From contig NZ_CP071860.1 of assembly GCF_023716665.1 (NCBI RefSeq), forward strand, positions 1,550,001 to 1,614,000: a DNA stretch of 64,000 nt, given 5' to 3'. The notes under the pieces were generated by a model that had not been told where the DNA came from, searched no databases, and was given only the letters and a program-made list of their open reading frames with translations. Of the stretch, positions 1 through 9,085 are shown one piece after another; position 1 is the first letter of the stretch, and every line of letters starts with the position of its first letter. The stretch is from Vibrio sp. SCSIO 43135 (lineage in GTDB: Bacteria > Pseudomonadota > Gammaproteobacteria > Enterobacterales > Vibrionaceae). The translations under genes and the position numbers were made by a program.

Positions 1-483
1 CTGATTGAAGAGGACTTTGATATCGCCTTTCGCATGGGCAAGCTAGATGATGCCGGGTTCGTCGCACGTAAGCTGCTGGATATTGAAATGGGCACATTGG
101 CAAGCCCGAAATACTTACAGCGTTATGGCACACCTAGTCACCCAAAAGAGTTGGCTCAACACCATTGCTTAACCGGCTCGGTGAAAAAGTGGAGCTTTAT
201 CAGCAGCGACGACACCCAAAAAGTCGACACGCAAGTCCATGGCCACTTACAGTGCAAAAATGGTCGAGTGCTAGTTAAAGGTGCTTTAAATGGCAACGGT
301 ATTATTCGAGTCCCCACCATTTACTGCCAAGACGAAATAGCAGAAGGCGAGCTGCAAGAAGTATTTGAGCACTGGAAGATCCCGACCGTCGATTTCTCTG
401 CCATCTACCCAAGAGATAAATACCAACCTAAACGGTTAAGAACCTTTATTTCATTCGTAAAAGACTATTTTGATCGACTATAA
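1..483 (+). CDS. LysR-family transcriptional regulator, C-terminal part
   Basis: The reading frame is open from base 1, so only the effector-binding half of a LysR regulator is present; the N-terminal helix-turn-helix lies left of the window. The visible part resembles the periplasmic-binding-like domain of the family: an 'EEDFDIAFRMG' segment, then 'ASPKYLQRYGTPSHPKEL', and the usual ending 'AIYPRDKY...RTFISFVKDYF'. This ending is typical of the CrgA/AaeR-like LysR subgroup. The regulated gene cannot be inferred because the upstream side is missing. Confidence 0.85.
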   Translation: MIEEDFDIAFRMGKLDDAGFVARKLLDIEMGTLASPKYLQRYGTPSHPKELAQHHCLTGSVKKWSFISSDDTQKVDTQVHGHLQCKNGRVLVKGALNGNGIIRVPTIYCQDEIAEGELQEVFEHWKIPTVDFSAIYPRDKYQPKRLRTFISFVKDYFDRL

Positions 484-515
484 TCGCGCCGGTTTTATTT
501 AAAGCAATCGACACT

Positions 516-1190
516 ATGAAGTTAAAGAAGCGACTCCTGCGTATTGAGTCCATGGTTGAAACCGGTTACGACCATATTTGGGACTGTTGCTGTGACCACG
601 GTTTATTGGGGGCCGCGTTAATGAGTAGCGGCAAAGCGCCAAACATACACTTTGTCGATATTGTGCCGACACTGATGGACAAACTAGAACTGCGCCTCAA
701 ACAGCGTTTCCCTGCGAATCTTAACAGCCATTGGTATACACACTGTATTGATGTCGCCACCCTGCCCTTGAATGAGTTTGGTGGTCGCCACTTAGTCATC
801 ATAGCGGGTGTCGGCGGCGAGCTTACGGCTCAGCTATGCCAAGCGATTTCAGAAGCCAACCAAGATCTCGAGATTGATTTCCTGCTGTGCCCGGTCTATC
901 AACAATTCACGCTGCGCAACACCTTGTCGAAACTCGGCTATGGGATGAAAAACGAATCACTGGTCGAGGATAACAAGCGCATTTATGAAGTGCTACTTGC
1001 CAGTAAGGGGAGCAGTCAGCCTATTTCAGCCGTCGGGTGTAAGCTCTGGCAGTCTGAATCCGACCAACAAGCATTGATCGCCGAAAAATATCTGAGCCTC
1101 ACACTCAATCATTACCGCCGCTTACAACGCAGTAACGTTGAAGCAACGAAAGCGGTACAAGCGTATGCCAGTGTAACGTTAACTCAATAA
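516..1190 (+). CDS. TrmK-like SAM-dependent methyltransferase
   Basis: A 224-residue protein resembling the TrmK/YqfN family, which methylates N1 of adenine 22 in some tRNAs. The N-terminus 'KLKKRLLRIESMV' is followed by a SAM-binding region 'WDCCCDHGLLGAALM' (residues about 22-37) that stands where the family has a D-x-G-x-DH motif; a second motif 'HLVIIAGVGGELTAQL' lies near residue 90-105. Length is close to the family norm. It sits alone between a LysR gene and a two-component system. Family membership is from recognition; the exact substrate in Vibrio is inference. Confidence 0.75.
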   Translation: MKLKKRLLRIESMVETGYDHIWDCCCDHGLLGAALMSSGKAPNIHFVDIVPTLMDKLELRLKQRFPANLNSHWYTHCIDVATLPLNEFGGRHLVIIAGVGGELTAQLCQAISEANQDLEIDFLLCPVYQQFTLRNTLSKLGYGMKNESLVEDNKRIYEVLLASKGSSQPISAVGCKLWQSESDQQALIAEKYLSLTLNHYRRLQRSNVEATKAVQAYASVTLTQ

Positions 1191-1323
1191 ACCAGATCCG
1201 GCGCCATGAGCTCACACCGTGGCGATCCTCTAGATAATCCACTCGTTTCCTACTGTTTTTGCATCCTAATCCATCGTGGTGCAGACTACCCTTACTGGCT
1301 ATCGCTCAATTGGCAGAGGAATT

Positions 1324-2031
1324 ATGAGCAACTTACATACGCTATTTATCATTGAAGACGACATGAAACTACGCGACATGTTGAGTGAATATTTCTGCCA
1401 ACAGAACTTCACAGTTACTACGTTCGCAGATGGTGAAGGTGCCGTTGAGGCGATCATCACTCAACAGCCTGATATCGTATTGCTAGATTTAATGCTACCC
1501 GGTGACGATGGCCTGACAATTTGCCGACAGATTCGGACACAGTACTTAGGTAAAGTACTCATGCTCACTGCCAGCGATGACGACTTCGACCATGTCGCGG
1601 CATTGGAAATTGGCGCCGATGACTTTGTTAACAAGCCGATTAAACCACGTGTTTTGTTAGCAAGAATGCGAATGTTGCTACGGCGTTCGCCTGCCGAATC
1701 AGCAGCCAAAGAAGAACAAGTAAACACGCTGTCGTTTGGTCAGCTGGCTTTGAATAAGTCTCGAAAACATTGCCAGCTGCAAGGCGAAACCGTCGATATG
1801 TCCGACAGTGAGTTTGATTTGCTATGGATTCTCGCATCGTCACCTGATGAAGCTCTATCGCGAGACGTGCTCATGCAAGCGTTAAGAGGTATTGAGTATG
1901 ATGGAATCGACCGTACGATTGATAACAAAGTGGTGGCGCTGCGCAAAAAGCTCGGCGACAACTCGGCCACACCACAACGTATCATTACCGTAAGAGGCAA
2001 AGGCTACTTGTTCGTCCCTGATGCTTGGTAA
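1324..2031 (+). CDS. OmpR-family response regulator
   Basis: A 235-residue response regulator: receiver domain (residues about 6-118) with the acidic pair E11/D12, phospho-acceptor D55 in 'IVLLDLMLPG', T82 and K104 in 'DDFVNKP', then an OmpR-type winged helix ending 'RIITVRGKGYLFVP'. The frame extends 16 codons further upstream to 1276, but the ATG at 1324 is preceded by AGAGGA at ribosome-binding distance and gives the normal N-terminus. It is followed 30 bases later by its partner kinase, so the two form one operon. The regulated genes are not evident; the order and sizes resemble RstAB- or CarRS-like systems. Confidence 0.92.
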   Translation: MSNLHTLFIIEDDMKLRDMLSEYFCQQNFTVTTFADGEGAVEAIITQQPDIVLLDLMLPGDDGLTICRQIRTQYLGKVLMLTASDDDFDHVAALEIGADDFVNKPIKPRVLLARMRMLLRRSPAESAAKEEQVNTLSFGQLALNKSRKHCQLQGETVDMSDSEFDLLWILASSPDEALSRDVLMQALRGIEYDGIDRTIDNKVVALRKKLGDNSATPQRIITVRGKGYLFVPDAW

Positions 2032-2061
2032 TGTTTCTTCCTAACGCTCATTGAGGTCATT

Positions 2062-3360
2062 ATGCGCCGTATCTACCTAGAATCCTTATTAGGGCTATTT
2101 ATTCTATTTGGTTTAAGCCTGACCGCCTATGAAGTGATTATTTACAATGTATACACTGACTACGATGAAGTCCTCAAAGAACTTGAGGGAGAAGCGTTTC
2201 AGGAGTTAATCACCAATATCTACGTAAACCAAGGTGCAGAGCAAGGTGTTCAAGCCCTACAAAACGTTGTCGACAAAACTGATAAAATCCTCACCGCGTA
2301 CGCGGTCAGCGACCTGCCTGATGATGTTCGTGCCTACTTCTCTCAACCCTCGCCAGATAAACCCATTTTTTACGACAGTGATTACCACTTTTGGCTGAAG
2401 CTCGCCGATAGCCCGACTGTCTATAGTGTGTTGCCAGATGAATCGACAGAACTTAGGCAAGCGATCTCATTCGATGACAATATTCTTTGGAGCTTCATTT
2501 TCGCCGGCTTTTTGTTGTATTCAGTGTGCTTGATATGGTTTCTTAACCGCCGAGTTCGGCAGCTGGAACAAGCAACTCTGCAGTTTGCTGAGGGCGACTT
2601 GTCTGCACGAGCTCCCACTCAGAGTAAATATGCCGTAGGCACCTTGAATAAAAGTTTTAACCTCATGGCAGACAAGATCAGCCATTTGATCACCAGTAAC
2701 CGAGCGCTCACCAACGCTATCGCTCACGACCTTCGCACGCCTATTTTTCGTATGCAGTGGCAAGCAGAAATGCTTTTGGACGACGAACTCACACCTGCTC
2801 AATATAAAAAAGTGACCAGTATCGTCGAAGACACCGAAGAAATGGAATCCATGGTGGGGGAGCTGCTTTACTTTGCCAAAGTAGAGCGCCCCGATGCCGT
2901 GCTAGATGTTAAGCGAACAAACATCAACGATACGATTCAAATGGCAATGAACAAAGCCAACACACCCAATGGCATCGCTGTGAGCGTGAATCAATCAGAA
3001 CCTTGTTATGCCGATATAGACACTTCTCTATGGGCCAGAGCACTTAGTAACCTGATTAACAACGCCAACCGCTATGCGAAAAGCCGTATCGAGGTCACTG
3101 TCATCAAGCAACCACATAAAGCGGTGATTCGTATTGAGGATGACGGCAACGGAATTGAGTCACAACATTGGCCGTTTATCTTCGATGCGTTTTATAGCGC
3201 AGATTCTTCTCGTAACAAGCAACACAATGGCTTCGGGCTTGGTCTCGCGATAGTAAAACAGATTGTTGAACGTCATAGAGGTCAGGTTTCAGTACAGCAA
3301 AGTCACTTAGGTGGGGCACAGTTTGATATCCACCTCCCTCGATCTGAAGACGAAACATAG
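2062..3360 (+). CDS. Sensor histidine kinase
   Basis: A 432-residue inner-membrane kinase paired with the response regulator just upstream. TM helix 1 spans about residues 8-30, a periplasmic sensor domain of about 110 residues follows, TM2 is at about 141-162, HAMP to about 213, the H-box 'IAHDLRTP' carries H222, the N-box reads 'NLINNANRYAK', and the ATP lid has 'DDGNGIE' and 'GFGLGLAI'. All catalytic boxes are intact. The last codons are part of a duplicated block that continues into the downstream intergenic region (see the repeat at 3344-3836). Confidence 0.92.
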   Translation: MRRIYLESLLGLFILFGLSLTAYEVIIYNVYTDYDEVLKELEGEAFQELITNIYVNQGAEQGVQALQNVVDKTDKILTAYAVSDLPDDVRAYFSQPSPDKPIFYDSDYHFWLKLADSPTVYSVLPDESTELRQAISFDDNILWSFIFAGFLLYSVCLIWFLNRRVRQLEQATLQFAEGDLSARAPTQSKYAVGTLNKSFNLMADKISHLITSNRALTNAIAHDLRTPIFRMQWQAEMLLDDELTPAQYKKVTSIVEDTEEMESMVGELLYFAKVERPDAVLDVKRTNINDTIQMAMNKANTPNGIAVSVNQSEPCYADIDTSLWARALSNLINNANRYAKSRIEVTVIKQPHKAVIRIEDDGNGIESQHWPFIFDAFYSADSSRNKQHNGFGLGLAIVKQIVERHRGQVSVQQSHLGGAQFDIHLPRSEDET

Positions 3361-3376
3361 AGTGGATACTACGAAG

Positions 3377-3555
3377 AAAAAAGGCCAGCGTCCTGCCGGC
3401 CCAAAAAACTTAAAAGTGTAAAGCGGGTTAACGCTCCCTAAAACAATTAAGAGTCCAAGGTAGGGGCTAAACTACCGCCCTTATCTCTTGCACCTGTATA
3501 CCTTAAGCCAACTCCCCTGCCGCCACGAGGAAAACCAAGATTTCCGAACCGGAAA
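3377..3555 (-). ncRNA. Candidate small RNA, copy 1
   Basis: On the minus strand this block ends in a GC-rich hairpin (3383-3402, GGCCGGC...GCTGGCC) followed by six Ts (complement of 3377-3382), a Rho-independent terminator for leftward transcription; the plus strand has no T run after the hairpin. Inside are conserved stem-loops (TTTCCG/CGGAAA at 3541-3555, AAGAG/CTCTT, AGCG/CGCT) and no coding frame of note. A second diverged copy lies 273 bases to the right. The promoter is not clear; a weak TTGGGC with 17-base spacing sits just upstream. Being a transcribed sRNA is an inference. Confidence 0.45.
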
Positions 3556-3651
3556 TTGATTATTCCCCATAGCAAATTCAATTAGGCAGTGCCCAATTTG
3601 AGAACTTTCTCCCCTTCTCTGAAGATGACAAATAGAGCGGACACTTCGAAC

Positions 3652-3833
3652 AAAAAAAAAGGCCAGCATCCTGCTGGCCAAAAAACCTAAAAATATAAAG
3701 CGGGGTTAACGCTTCCTAAAACAATTAAGAGTCCAAGGTAGGGGCTAAATCACCGCCCTTATCTCTTGCACGTGTCTACCTTAAGCCAACTCCCCTGCCA
3801 CCACGAGGAAAACCAAGATTTCCGATCCGGAAA
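3652..3833 (-). ncRNA. Candidate small RNA, copy 2
   Basis: Diverged second copy of the block at 3377-3555. The minus-strand terminator is stronger here: a perfect GGCCAGCA/TGCTGGCC stem (3661-3679) followed by nine Ts (complement of 3652-3660). The internal stems TTTCCG/CGGAAA and AAGAG/CTCTT are kept, while GGTAG/CTACC is lost. Retention of terminator and stems in both copies while loops differ fits paralogous structured RNAs more than decaying spacer. Confidence 0.45.
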
Positions 3834-3928
3834 TCCATTAGCACCCTTCGCAATATTGGGTATAAGTCATGGTGTCTCTGATGAGGCTTGCGCTACTATA
3901 ATTGCCAGTAGATGACAGCGGAATCATT

Positions 3929-4807
3929 ATGAATCTAGATATTCAAAACATTGTTGTACTCACAAAGATGTACCAGCTAAAAAATGTTGGGCTGGTTGCT
4001 GAAGCGATGGGCAAAACGAGCGGGGCTATTAGCAAAACATTGTCTAAGCTAAAAAGCCAACTTGATGATCCGCTGTTTGTCCAAACTAAGAGTGGCTTCG
4101 AGCCGACTAGCTTTATGGATGCCAATATCCATCACTTTGATGCCATTTTAAGAAGCGCCGACGCCATTCAGCACCAGCAGTTTTCACCGAGTACGCTGTC
4201 AGAACACATCACCATCTATGCCAACACATTGTTCTGGAGTCGTTTTGGCGACCGTCTATACCTAGCACTACAAGCACAAGCACCACATGCAAAATTTTCG
4301 TTCTTACGTTGGGGGGAGGAACCCAAAAGACAGTTATTAGAGGGAGAAAACTGCATTGCGATACATGCGTTGGACGACTCTATGCCCCAATCTCTGTACC
4401 AACGAACCATCACTACAGATAGGGCAGTATTCTTTGTTAGAAATGATCATCCCGCGCAAACTTTGGAACAACTAATAGCGTACCCAATGGTAGTGCTGCA
4501 AACGCCTGGCTGGAACGATCATAAATATCGAATGCTAGATAGGCTCAAACATATTGGTTACCACATCTCTCCAGCCGTGGAAGTAGAAAATCCGGTTATG
4601 AGCCACAATATTGTTTTGCAGTCAGACCATTTCGGGTTAACGCTTATGCACAATGTCCCGAAAGGCTGCCGCGTGGTTGATACTAGTCACTTAGAAGGGT
4701 TAGAAGTGACTTATGTCATGTCCTGTCGCCGCGCTAAAAGAGAGTCGCCACTCAACAGTTGGTTATTTTCAACCATAACGTCACTGCTAAAGCATTCTGA
4801 AAATTAA
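3929..4807 (+). CDS. LysR-family transcriptional regulator
   Basis: A 292-residue regulator with an N-terminal helix-turn-helix ('LKNVGLVAEAMGKTSGAISKTLSKLKSQL', about residues 17-45) and 'DDPLFVQTKSGFEPT' typical of LysR/ToxR-like regulators, then a substrate-binding-like domain. The ATG at 3929 is chosen over a TTG at 3902 because the TATAAT at 3896-3901 would put the transcription start past 3902. Its 3' end overlaps the convergent soxR gene by four bases. Target genes are unknown. Confidence 0.85.
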   Translation: MNLDIQNIVVLTKMYQLKNVGLVAEAMGKTSGAISKTLSKLKSQLDDPLFVQTKSGFEPTSFMDANIHHFDAILRSADAIQHQQFSPSTLSEHITIYANTLFWSRFGDRLYLALQAQAPHAKFSFLRWGEEPKRQLLEGENCIAIHALDDSMPQSLYQRTITTDRAVFFVRNDHPAQTLEQLIAYPMVVLQTPGWNDHKYRMLDRLKHIGYHISPAVEVENPVMSHNIVLQSDHFGLTLMHNVPKGCRVVDTSHLEGLEVTYVMSCRRAKRESPLNSWLFSTITSLLKHSEN

Positions 4808-5229
4808 GGCAGCAATACTGACCCCGTGTCTTTCTCTCCTAGCACATCATCAGGGTTACGCAGGCTGCAGTTTTCCAGCGACAAACAACCACAGCCAATG
4901 CACCCACTGAGGTTACTTTGCAGTGATTGCAGGCGCTCAATTCGCTGTTCGAGCAAATCGTGCCAACTTGTCGCCATCTCTTCCCACTGCTGCTTATTGG
5001 GTGCTTGATTCAGTGGCAAGTGCGACATGGCATCAGAGATCTCTTCTAAGGTTAAGCCAACCTGCTGAGCAGCTTTGATCACCGCTACTCTTCTGAGCAC
5101 GCTACTGTGATAACGCCTTTGATTGCCTTGATTACGCCAACTTGTGATCAAGCCTTTTTGCTCATAAAAATGCAACGCAGAAACCGCGACACCCGCGCGT
5201 TTAGCGACTTCCCCAACACTCATTTCCAT
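4804..5229 (-). CDS. soxR: Redox-sensitive transcriptional activator SoxR
   Basis: A 141-residue MerR-family activator. Residues 3-70 form the MerR winged helix ('SVGEVAKRAGVAVSALHFYEQKGLI'), then a dimerisation helix, then the [2Fe-2S] cluster ligands C110-x2-C113-x-C115-x5-C121, which is the SoxR signature spacing. The start ATG has a GGGGG ribosome-binding site four bases upstream. It is divergent from an MFS exporter, and the gap holds a near-perfect SoxR box. SoxR senses redox-cycling compounds by cluster oxidation and activates promoters with over-long spacers; here the target is most likely the exporter, since no soxS is present nearby. Confidence 0.95.
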   Translation of the reverse strand: MEMSVGEVAKRAGVAVSALHFYEQKGLITSWRNQGNQRRYHSSVLRRVAVIKAAQQVGLTLEEISDAMSHLPLNQAPNKQQWEEMATSWHDLLEQRIERLQSLQSNLSGCIGCGCLSLENCSLRNPDDVLGEKDTGSVLLP

Positions 5230-5276
5230 TGTTACCCCCTCGAATCAGTATTCTTTCAAAAAAGTGAAAATAGCAC

Positions 5277-5307
5277 TTTACCTCAAGTTAACTTTAGGTA
5301 TTAGAGT
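5277..5307 (+). promoter_or_regulatory. SoxR-box promoter of the MFS gene
   Basis: CCTCAAGTTAACTTTAGG at 5281-5298 differs by one base from the palindromic SoxR box. It lies between a -35 TTTACC (5277-5282) and a -10 TAGAGT (5302-5307) separated by 19 bases, the over-long spacing of MerR-family promoters and the same layout as the E. coli soxS promoter. It points toward the MFS gene at 5346. Confidence 0.88.
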
Positions 5308-5345
5308 AGCAGCCAGTCAGTTGGATTGCACGGAGAAAAGCAACG

Positions 5346-6593
5346 ATGGTTAAACTACTAACAGGGCAGCAAGCCAAGAATCGCTGGGTGGTAAGTACTC
5401 AGCACAAATCAACTCCATATCTCATAGCACGCTTCTTTGATGGCATCAGCTCCGGCTTGTTTATGATGGCACTGCCTTGGCTAATGCTGCAGCAACCTAA
5501 TATGGGAACGTTTGTCGCATTAGTGGCGCTTGCTTGTACCGCAATTTCGTTTATGACCACACCGTTTTTCTCAACACTCATCGATCGTCATTCACGTAAA
5601 CAGGTTCTTATCGCCGTTCAGGCACTGCAATCAACAACCGCACTGATTGTTATGCTGAGTTACCTTTTTGGTAGTGGCTCGATATGGATACTGGCCGCAT
5701 CCCAGTTGGTGTTTTGGGTATCCAGTAACGTGGCTTGGAATGCCAATAATGCGTTTACCCAAGAGAACTACCAGCAATCGGAATACGCGAAAATATCCGG
5801 CTATCAAGAAGTGGTGATGCAAGGAACTACACTGGGTGCCGGCGCATTGGGCATCGTATTACTCGAGATGTGGGGCATGTTTGAATTTGCACTGTTCGCC
5901 GCCATTGCTTCTGGTATTGCAACGATGAGCTATGTGGTCACTCCCTATGCACAAAAAATCCGTCGCTCTCAAAAAACACCATTTATGGCGCAAGTCACCG
6001 AAATAAAGACTATTTTCAGCCAACAACCTGCGTTTTACGCCGTGTTGCTTGTGTCATGCTTGTCTTATCCAGTTCTGACGTTTTTGGGCAAACTGGTCCC
6101 TATTTGGTTTGCCGAGCAACAGGTCTCCGGCTCTTGGGTCGCGTGGTATAACATTGCATTTGGACTCGGTTCGCTGATCACAGGTTTGATGGTATCTAAA
6201 ATCCTCTCCACAGGCTCTCATCTACGCATAATGCAATATTCAATGTTAGTACTTGCAGGTTTGCTGCTGGCGATGGGAGGAATGGTAGAACCTTTGTATA
6301 TCGTGTTACTGACGCTAGGTTTTGGCTTTTTCAATGCACTTAACCGCATTGCCCGCACCAACTGGATGCACCATACCATTGCTATGGAGCAGAGAGGTCG
6401 TGTCGATGGAGGGCTAGTGATGTTTTCTACTCTAGTCCAGAGTTTAAGCTACGTGCTGATCGCTTTTTTAGCGCACACCGACACCACACAGTATGGCTTT
6501 GTTATCGTTGGCATCATCGTTCTTGTTGCCGCCACATGGATGATGCGCCTTGGCCAGAGAGTCGACTCACCCTCATTAGCAACGGCACACTAG
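5346..6593 (+). CDS. MFS transporter, probable SoxR-controlled exporter
   Basis: A 415-residue hydrophobic protein with about 10-12 predicted membrane helices and an MFS-type layout (short loops, a longer cytoplasmic loop around residues 205-220 'KIRRSQKTPF'). The family resembles MFS efflux proteins related to bacterial enterobactin or macrolide exporters. A GGAG precedes the ATG. The SoxR-box promoter directly upstream implies induction by redox-active drugs, so export of redox-cycling compounds is the likely role; the substrate is unknown. Confidence 0.85.
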   Translation: MVKLLTGQQAKNRWVVSTQHKSTPYLIARFFDGISSGLFMMALPWLMLQQPNMGTFVALVALACTAISFMTTPFFSTLIDRHSRKQVLIAVQALQSTTALIVMLSYLFGSGSIWILAASQLVFWVSSNVAWNANNAFTQENYQQSEYAKISGYQEVVMQGTTLGAGALGIVLLEMWGMFEFALFAAIASGIATMSYVVTPYAQKIRRSQKTPFMAQVTEIKTIFSQQPAFYAVLLVSCLSYPVLTFLGKLVPIWFAEQQVSGSWVAWYNIAFGLGSLITGLMVSKILSTGSHLRIMQYSMLVLAGLLLAMGGMVEPLYIVLLTLGFGFFNALNRIARTNWMHHTIAMEQRGRVDGGLVMFSTLVQSLSYVLIAFLAHTDTTQYGFVIVGIIVLVAATWMMRLGQRVDSPSLATAH

Positions 6594-6848
6594 GGCCTTG
6601 ATTCTAGTGCTCTTCATTCACTGCTTGGGTCACCTATTTATGGTGGCCCCTTTTTAAACCAATGAAACATTTCGCAACCTCGATTCACTCATCAAATTGA
6701 ATCCAAGTCATTTAATGCCTTTTTCTTATATTTCATACCTTTTTTTCATTTCATACCAAACAACATAATTTGTACCTTTACAGAATAACAACCCATAAAA
6801 CATTCACATAAATTATCAATTCAGAATAAATAACAAGGACAATCAATA

Positions 6849-8228
6849 ATGCTTATTGCTGTTATCGCTTCGCTGGCGGTATTTTCATTTATCCTCGTCT
6901 TCCTCTATGGACAGCAGAAGAAAGGGAACACACTCTCACGCTTGGTACTACTTGGGCTAGTCACAGGTAGTGGCTTTGGCCTTGCGCTACAACTTCTATT
7001 TGGAGAAGGCAGTACCGTCGTCGCTCAAACTCTAGAATGGGTGAATATTGTCGGCCGAGGCTATGTCGGCTTACTGAAAATGATCATCATGCCGTTGGTA
7101 TTGGTATCGATGATTGCAGCCGTAGTGAAGCTAGAAAAAGGCGGCTCACTTGGCAAGATTTCAGGGCTGACCATCTCGGTACTGTTAGCCACGACTGCAA
7201 TTTCAGCCATTATCGGTATTGTGGTCACACAAGCATTTGGTCTTTCGGCTGAAGGGCTCACAGAAGGTGCGCGTGAAACAGCACGTATTGCAGTGCTCGA
7301 GAATCGCGCTGGCTCAGTCAGCGACCTGACCATTCCTCAAATGCTGGTATCATTTATTCCAACCAACCCATTTGCCGACCTAACGGGATCTCGCTCTACT
7401 TCGATTATCGCTGTGGTTATTTTTGGCGTGCTAACGGGCATTGCTGCACGTAAAGTCATGGCGGAAAAAGAAGAACTGGAATCTCCGATTCGCACCTTTG
7501 TTGAAGCAAGCCAATCTATCGTAATGCGTTTAGTAAAAATGATCATGGCGCTAACGCCTTATGGTATCGCTGCGCTGATGGCAAAAGTGGTTGCGACTTC
7601 AAGTGCGTCTGACATATTAAACTTGCTCGGCTTTATCGTTGCATCTTATGTCGCCATTGCGCTGATGTTTGTCGTACATGGCATTTTGGTCTCTTTTGTT
7701 GGCGTCAGCCCGAAAGAGTACTTTCAGAAAATCTGGCCAGTGCTCACTTTCGCCTTTACGTCACGCAGTTCAGCAGCAACTATTCCACTTAACGTAGAAG
7801 CGCAAATCACTAAGCTGAATGTACCGCCAGCGATCGCTAACTTGTCAGCTTCATTTGGTGCCACCATTGGTCAGAACGGCTGTGCGGGTATCTACCCAGC
7901 CATGCTGGCAGTGATGGTCGCGCCATCGGTAGGTATCGACCCGACTGACATCAATTTCATTTTGTCACTTATCGCAATCATTACCATTAGCTCATTCGGT
8001 ATTGCTGGCGTTGGTGGCGGCGCAACCTTTGCTGCGCTTATCGTACTTCCAGCAATGGGGCTACCTGTGACCATCGCAGCGCTGCTTATCTCGATCGAAC
8101 CTCTTATCGACATGGCGCGTACGGCACTGAACGTATCGGGTGCGATGACAGCCGGCACCATTACCAGCCGAATCCTAGGCAAGAAAGGGCAATCAGGCGA
8201 GACAAACGCCGAGCCTCAACAAGCCTAA
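6849..8228 (+). CDS. tcyP: L-cystine/dicarboxylate symporter family transporter
   Basis: A 459-residue sodium:dicarboxylate (DAACS) symporter closely resembling TcyP/YdjN, which imports L-cystine through the inner membrane. Features include 'VGRGYVGLLKMIIMPLVLVSMI', the serine-rich re-entrant loop 'FTSRSSAATIPLN' (around residue 305-320) and 'NGCAGIYPAMLAVMVAP' in the hairpin near residue 345, all typical of the family. Preceded by a long AT-rich leader and followed by a Rho-independent terminator, so it is monocistronic. Confidence 0.85.
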   Translation: MLIAVIASLAVFSFILVFLYGQQKKGNTLSRLVLLGLVTGSGFGLALQLLFGEGSTVVAQTLEWVNIVGRGYVGLLKMIIMPLVLVSMIAAVVKLEKGGSLGKISGLTISVLLATTAISAIIGIVVTQAFGLSAEGLTEGARETARIAVLENRAGSVSDLTIPQMLVSFIPTNPFADLTGSRSTSIIAVVIFGVLTGIAARKVMAEKEELESPIRTFVEASQSIVMRLVKMIMALTPYGIAALMAKVVATSSASDILNLLGFIVASYVAIALMFVVHGILVSFVGVSPKEYFQKIWPVLTFAFTSRSSAATIPLNVEAQITKLNVPPAIANLSASFGATIGQNGCAGIYPAMLAVMVAPSVGIDPTDINFILSLIAIITISSFGIAGVGGGATFAALIVLPAMGLPVTIAALLISIEPLIDMARTALNVSGAMTAGTITSRILGKKGQSGETNAEPQQA

Positions 8229-8246
8229 CCCCTTAACCTAAACAAA

Positions 8247-8273
8247 AAATGGCCAGCATATGCTGGCCATTTT
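8247..8273 (+). terminator. Rho-independent terminator after tcyP
   Basis: Stem AAATGGCCAGCA/TGCTGGCCATTT followed by Ts, flanked on the left by an A run so it could also stop leftward transcripts. Confidence 0.9.
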
Positions 8274-8324
8274 TTATTAGTACGTATATCTGCGTGTCTT
8301 TATTTTCGCAGTAATGCAGAACGC

Positions 8325-8981
8325 TTAAGCGAGCTTAAGATCGAACTCTGTGCGGTACTGAACCATATCTTCAATCGTCAGCACTGGCATGTTGTGCAGC
8401 TTACCGAACGCCACAATTTCAGGCGCTTTTGCCATTGTGCCATCTGGATTAGTCACTTCACATAGAACGCCAGCAGGTTGTAAGCCAGCCATTTGCATCA
8501 GATCCACGGTTCCTTCGGTATGACCACGACGAGTCAATACACCACCAGCACGAGCACGTAGTGGGAATACGTGACCAGGTCTTGCCAAATCTTCAGGTTT
8601 AGCAGTCGGGTTAGCTGCCGTTTTAATCGTTGTCACACGATCTTGCGCTGAAACACCCGTTGTCACGCCAACTTTCGCTTCAATTGAAACGGTAAACGCG
8701 GTTTGGTTTGCGCTGTTGTTATTTACGACCATTGGTGGAAGGTCAAGCTTGGTCGCTTGCTCGTCCGTCAGACATAGACACACGATGCCGCTACATTCGC
8801 GGATCATCAGTGCCATTTGCGCATTAGTTAGATGCTCTACCGAGTAGATGATGTCGCCTTCATTTTCACGATCTTCATCGTCTAACAACAAAACACCACG
8901 GCCTTCTTTTAAAGCAGACAGTGCATTTTCAACACGAGTGATTGGATCGCCGAACTCGGCAAGTAGAGAAGACTGATTCAT
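8325..8981 (-). CDS. ribB: 3,4-dihydroxy-2-butanone 4-phosphate synthase
   Basis: A 218-residue RibB, which converts ribulose 5-phosphate to the four-carbon precursor of riboflavin. The acidic active-site loop 'DDEDRENEGD' is at residues 34-43; 'RPGHVFPLRARAGGVLTRRGHTEG' carries the catalytic histidine region. It is the single-domain form, without a fused RibA. The ATG at 8981 has GGAGTTT upstream; the frame continues to 9083 but that part lies in the leader. An FMN riboswitch precedes it. Confidence 0.97.
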   Translation of the reverse strand: MNQSSLLAEFGDPITRVENALSALKEGRGVLLLDDEDRENEGDIIYSVEHLTNAQMALMIRECSGIVCLCLTDEQATKLDLPPMVVNNNSANQTAFTVSIEAKVGVTTGVSAQDRVTTIKTAANPTAKPEDLARPGHVFPLRARAGGVLTRRGHTEGTVDLMQMAGLQPAGVLCEVTNPDGTMAKAPEIVAFGKLHNMPVLTIEDMVQYRTEFDLKLA

Positions 8982-9085
8982 GGTTAAACTCCTAAATATC
9001 ACCAGAATCAGGGCTGTATGAGGGATATAAAATCCAAAACGAAATGCACCCTCCTGACACGATGCAGGTGAGTGTGTTTCCATTC

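Larger units (their letters stand above)
3344..3836. repeat. Two-copy imperfect direct repeat downstream of the kinase gene
   Basis: About 215 bases are present twice, near 3344-3558 and 3617-3836, offset by roughly 273 bases. Shared pieces include 'TAGAGYGGAYACT', a GGCC-GC hairpin, 'GTCCAAGGTAGGGGCTAAA', 'CGCCCTTATCTCTTGCAC' and a final TTTCCG-N3-CGGAAA hairpin. The left border of each copy includes the last codons of the kinase gene (SEDET-stop versus a relic SEDDK-stop), so the unit arose by duplicating the kinase 3' end together with the downstream spacer. Confidence 0.85.
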
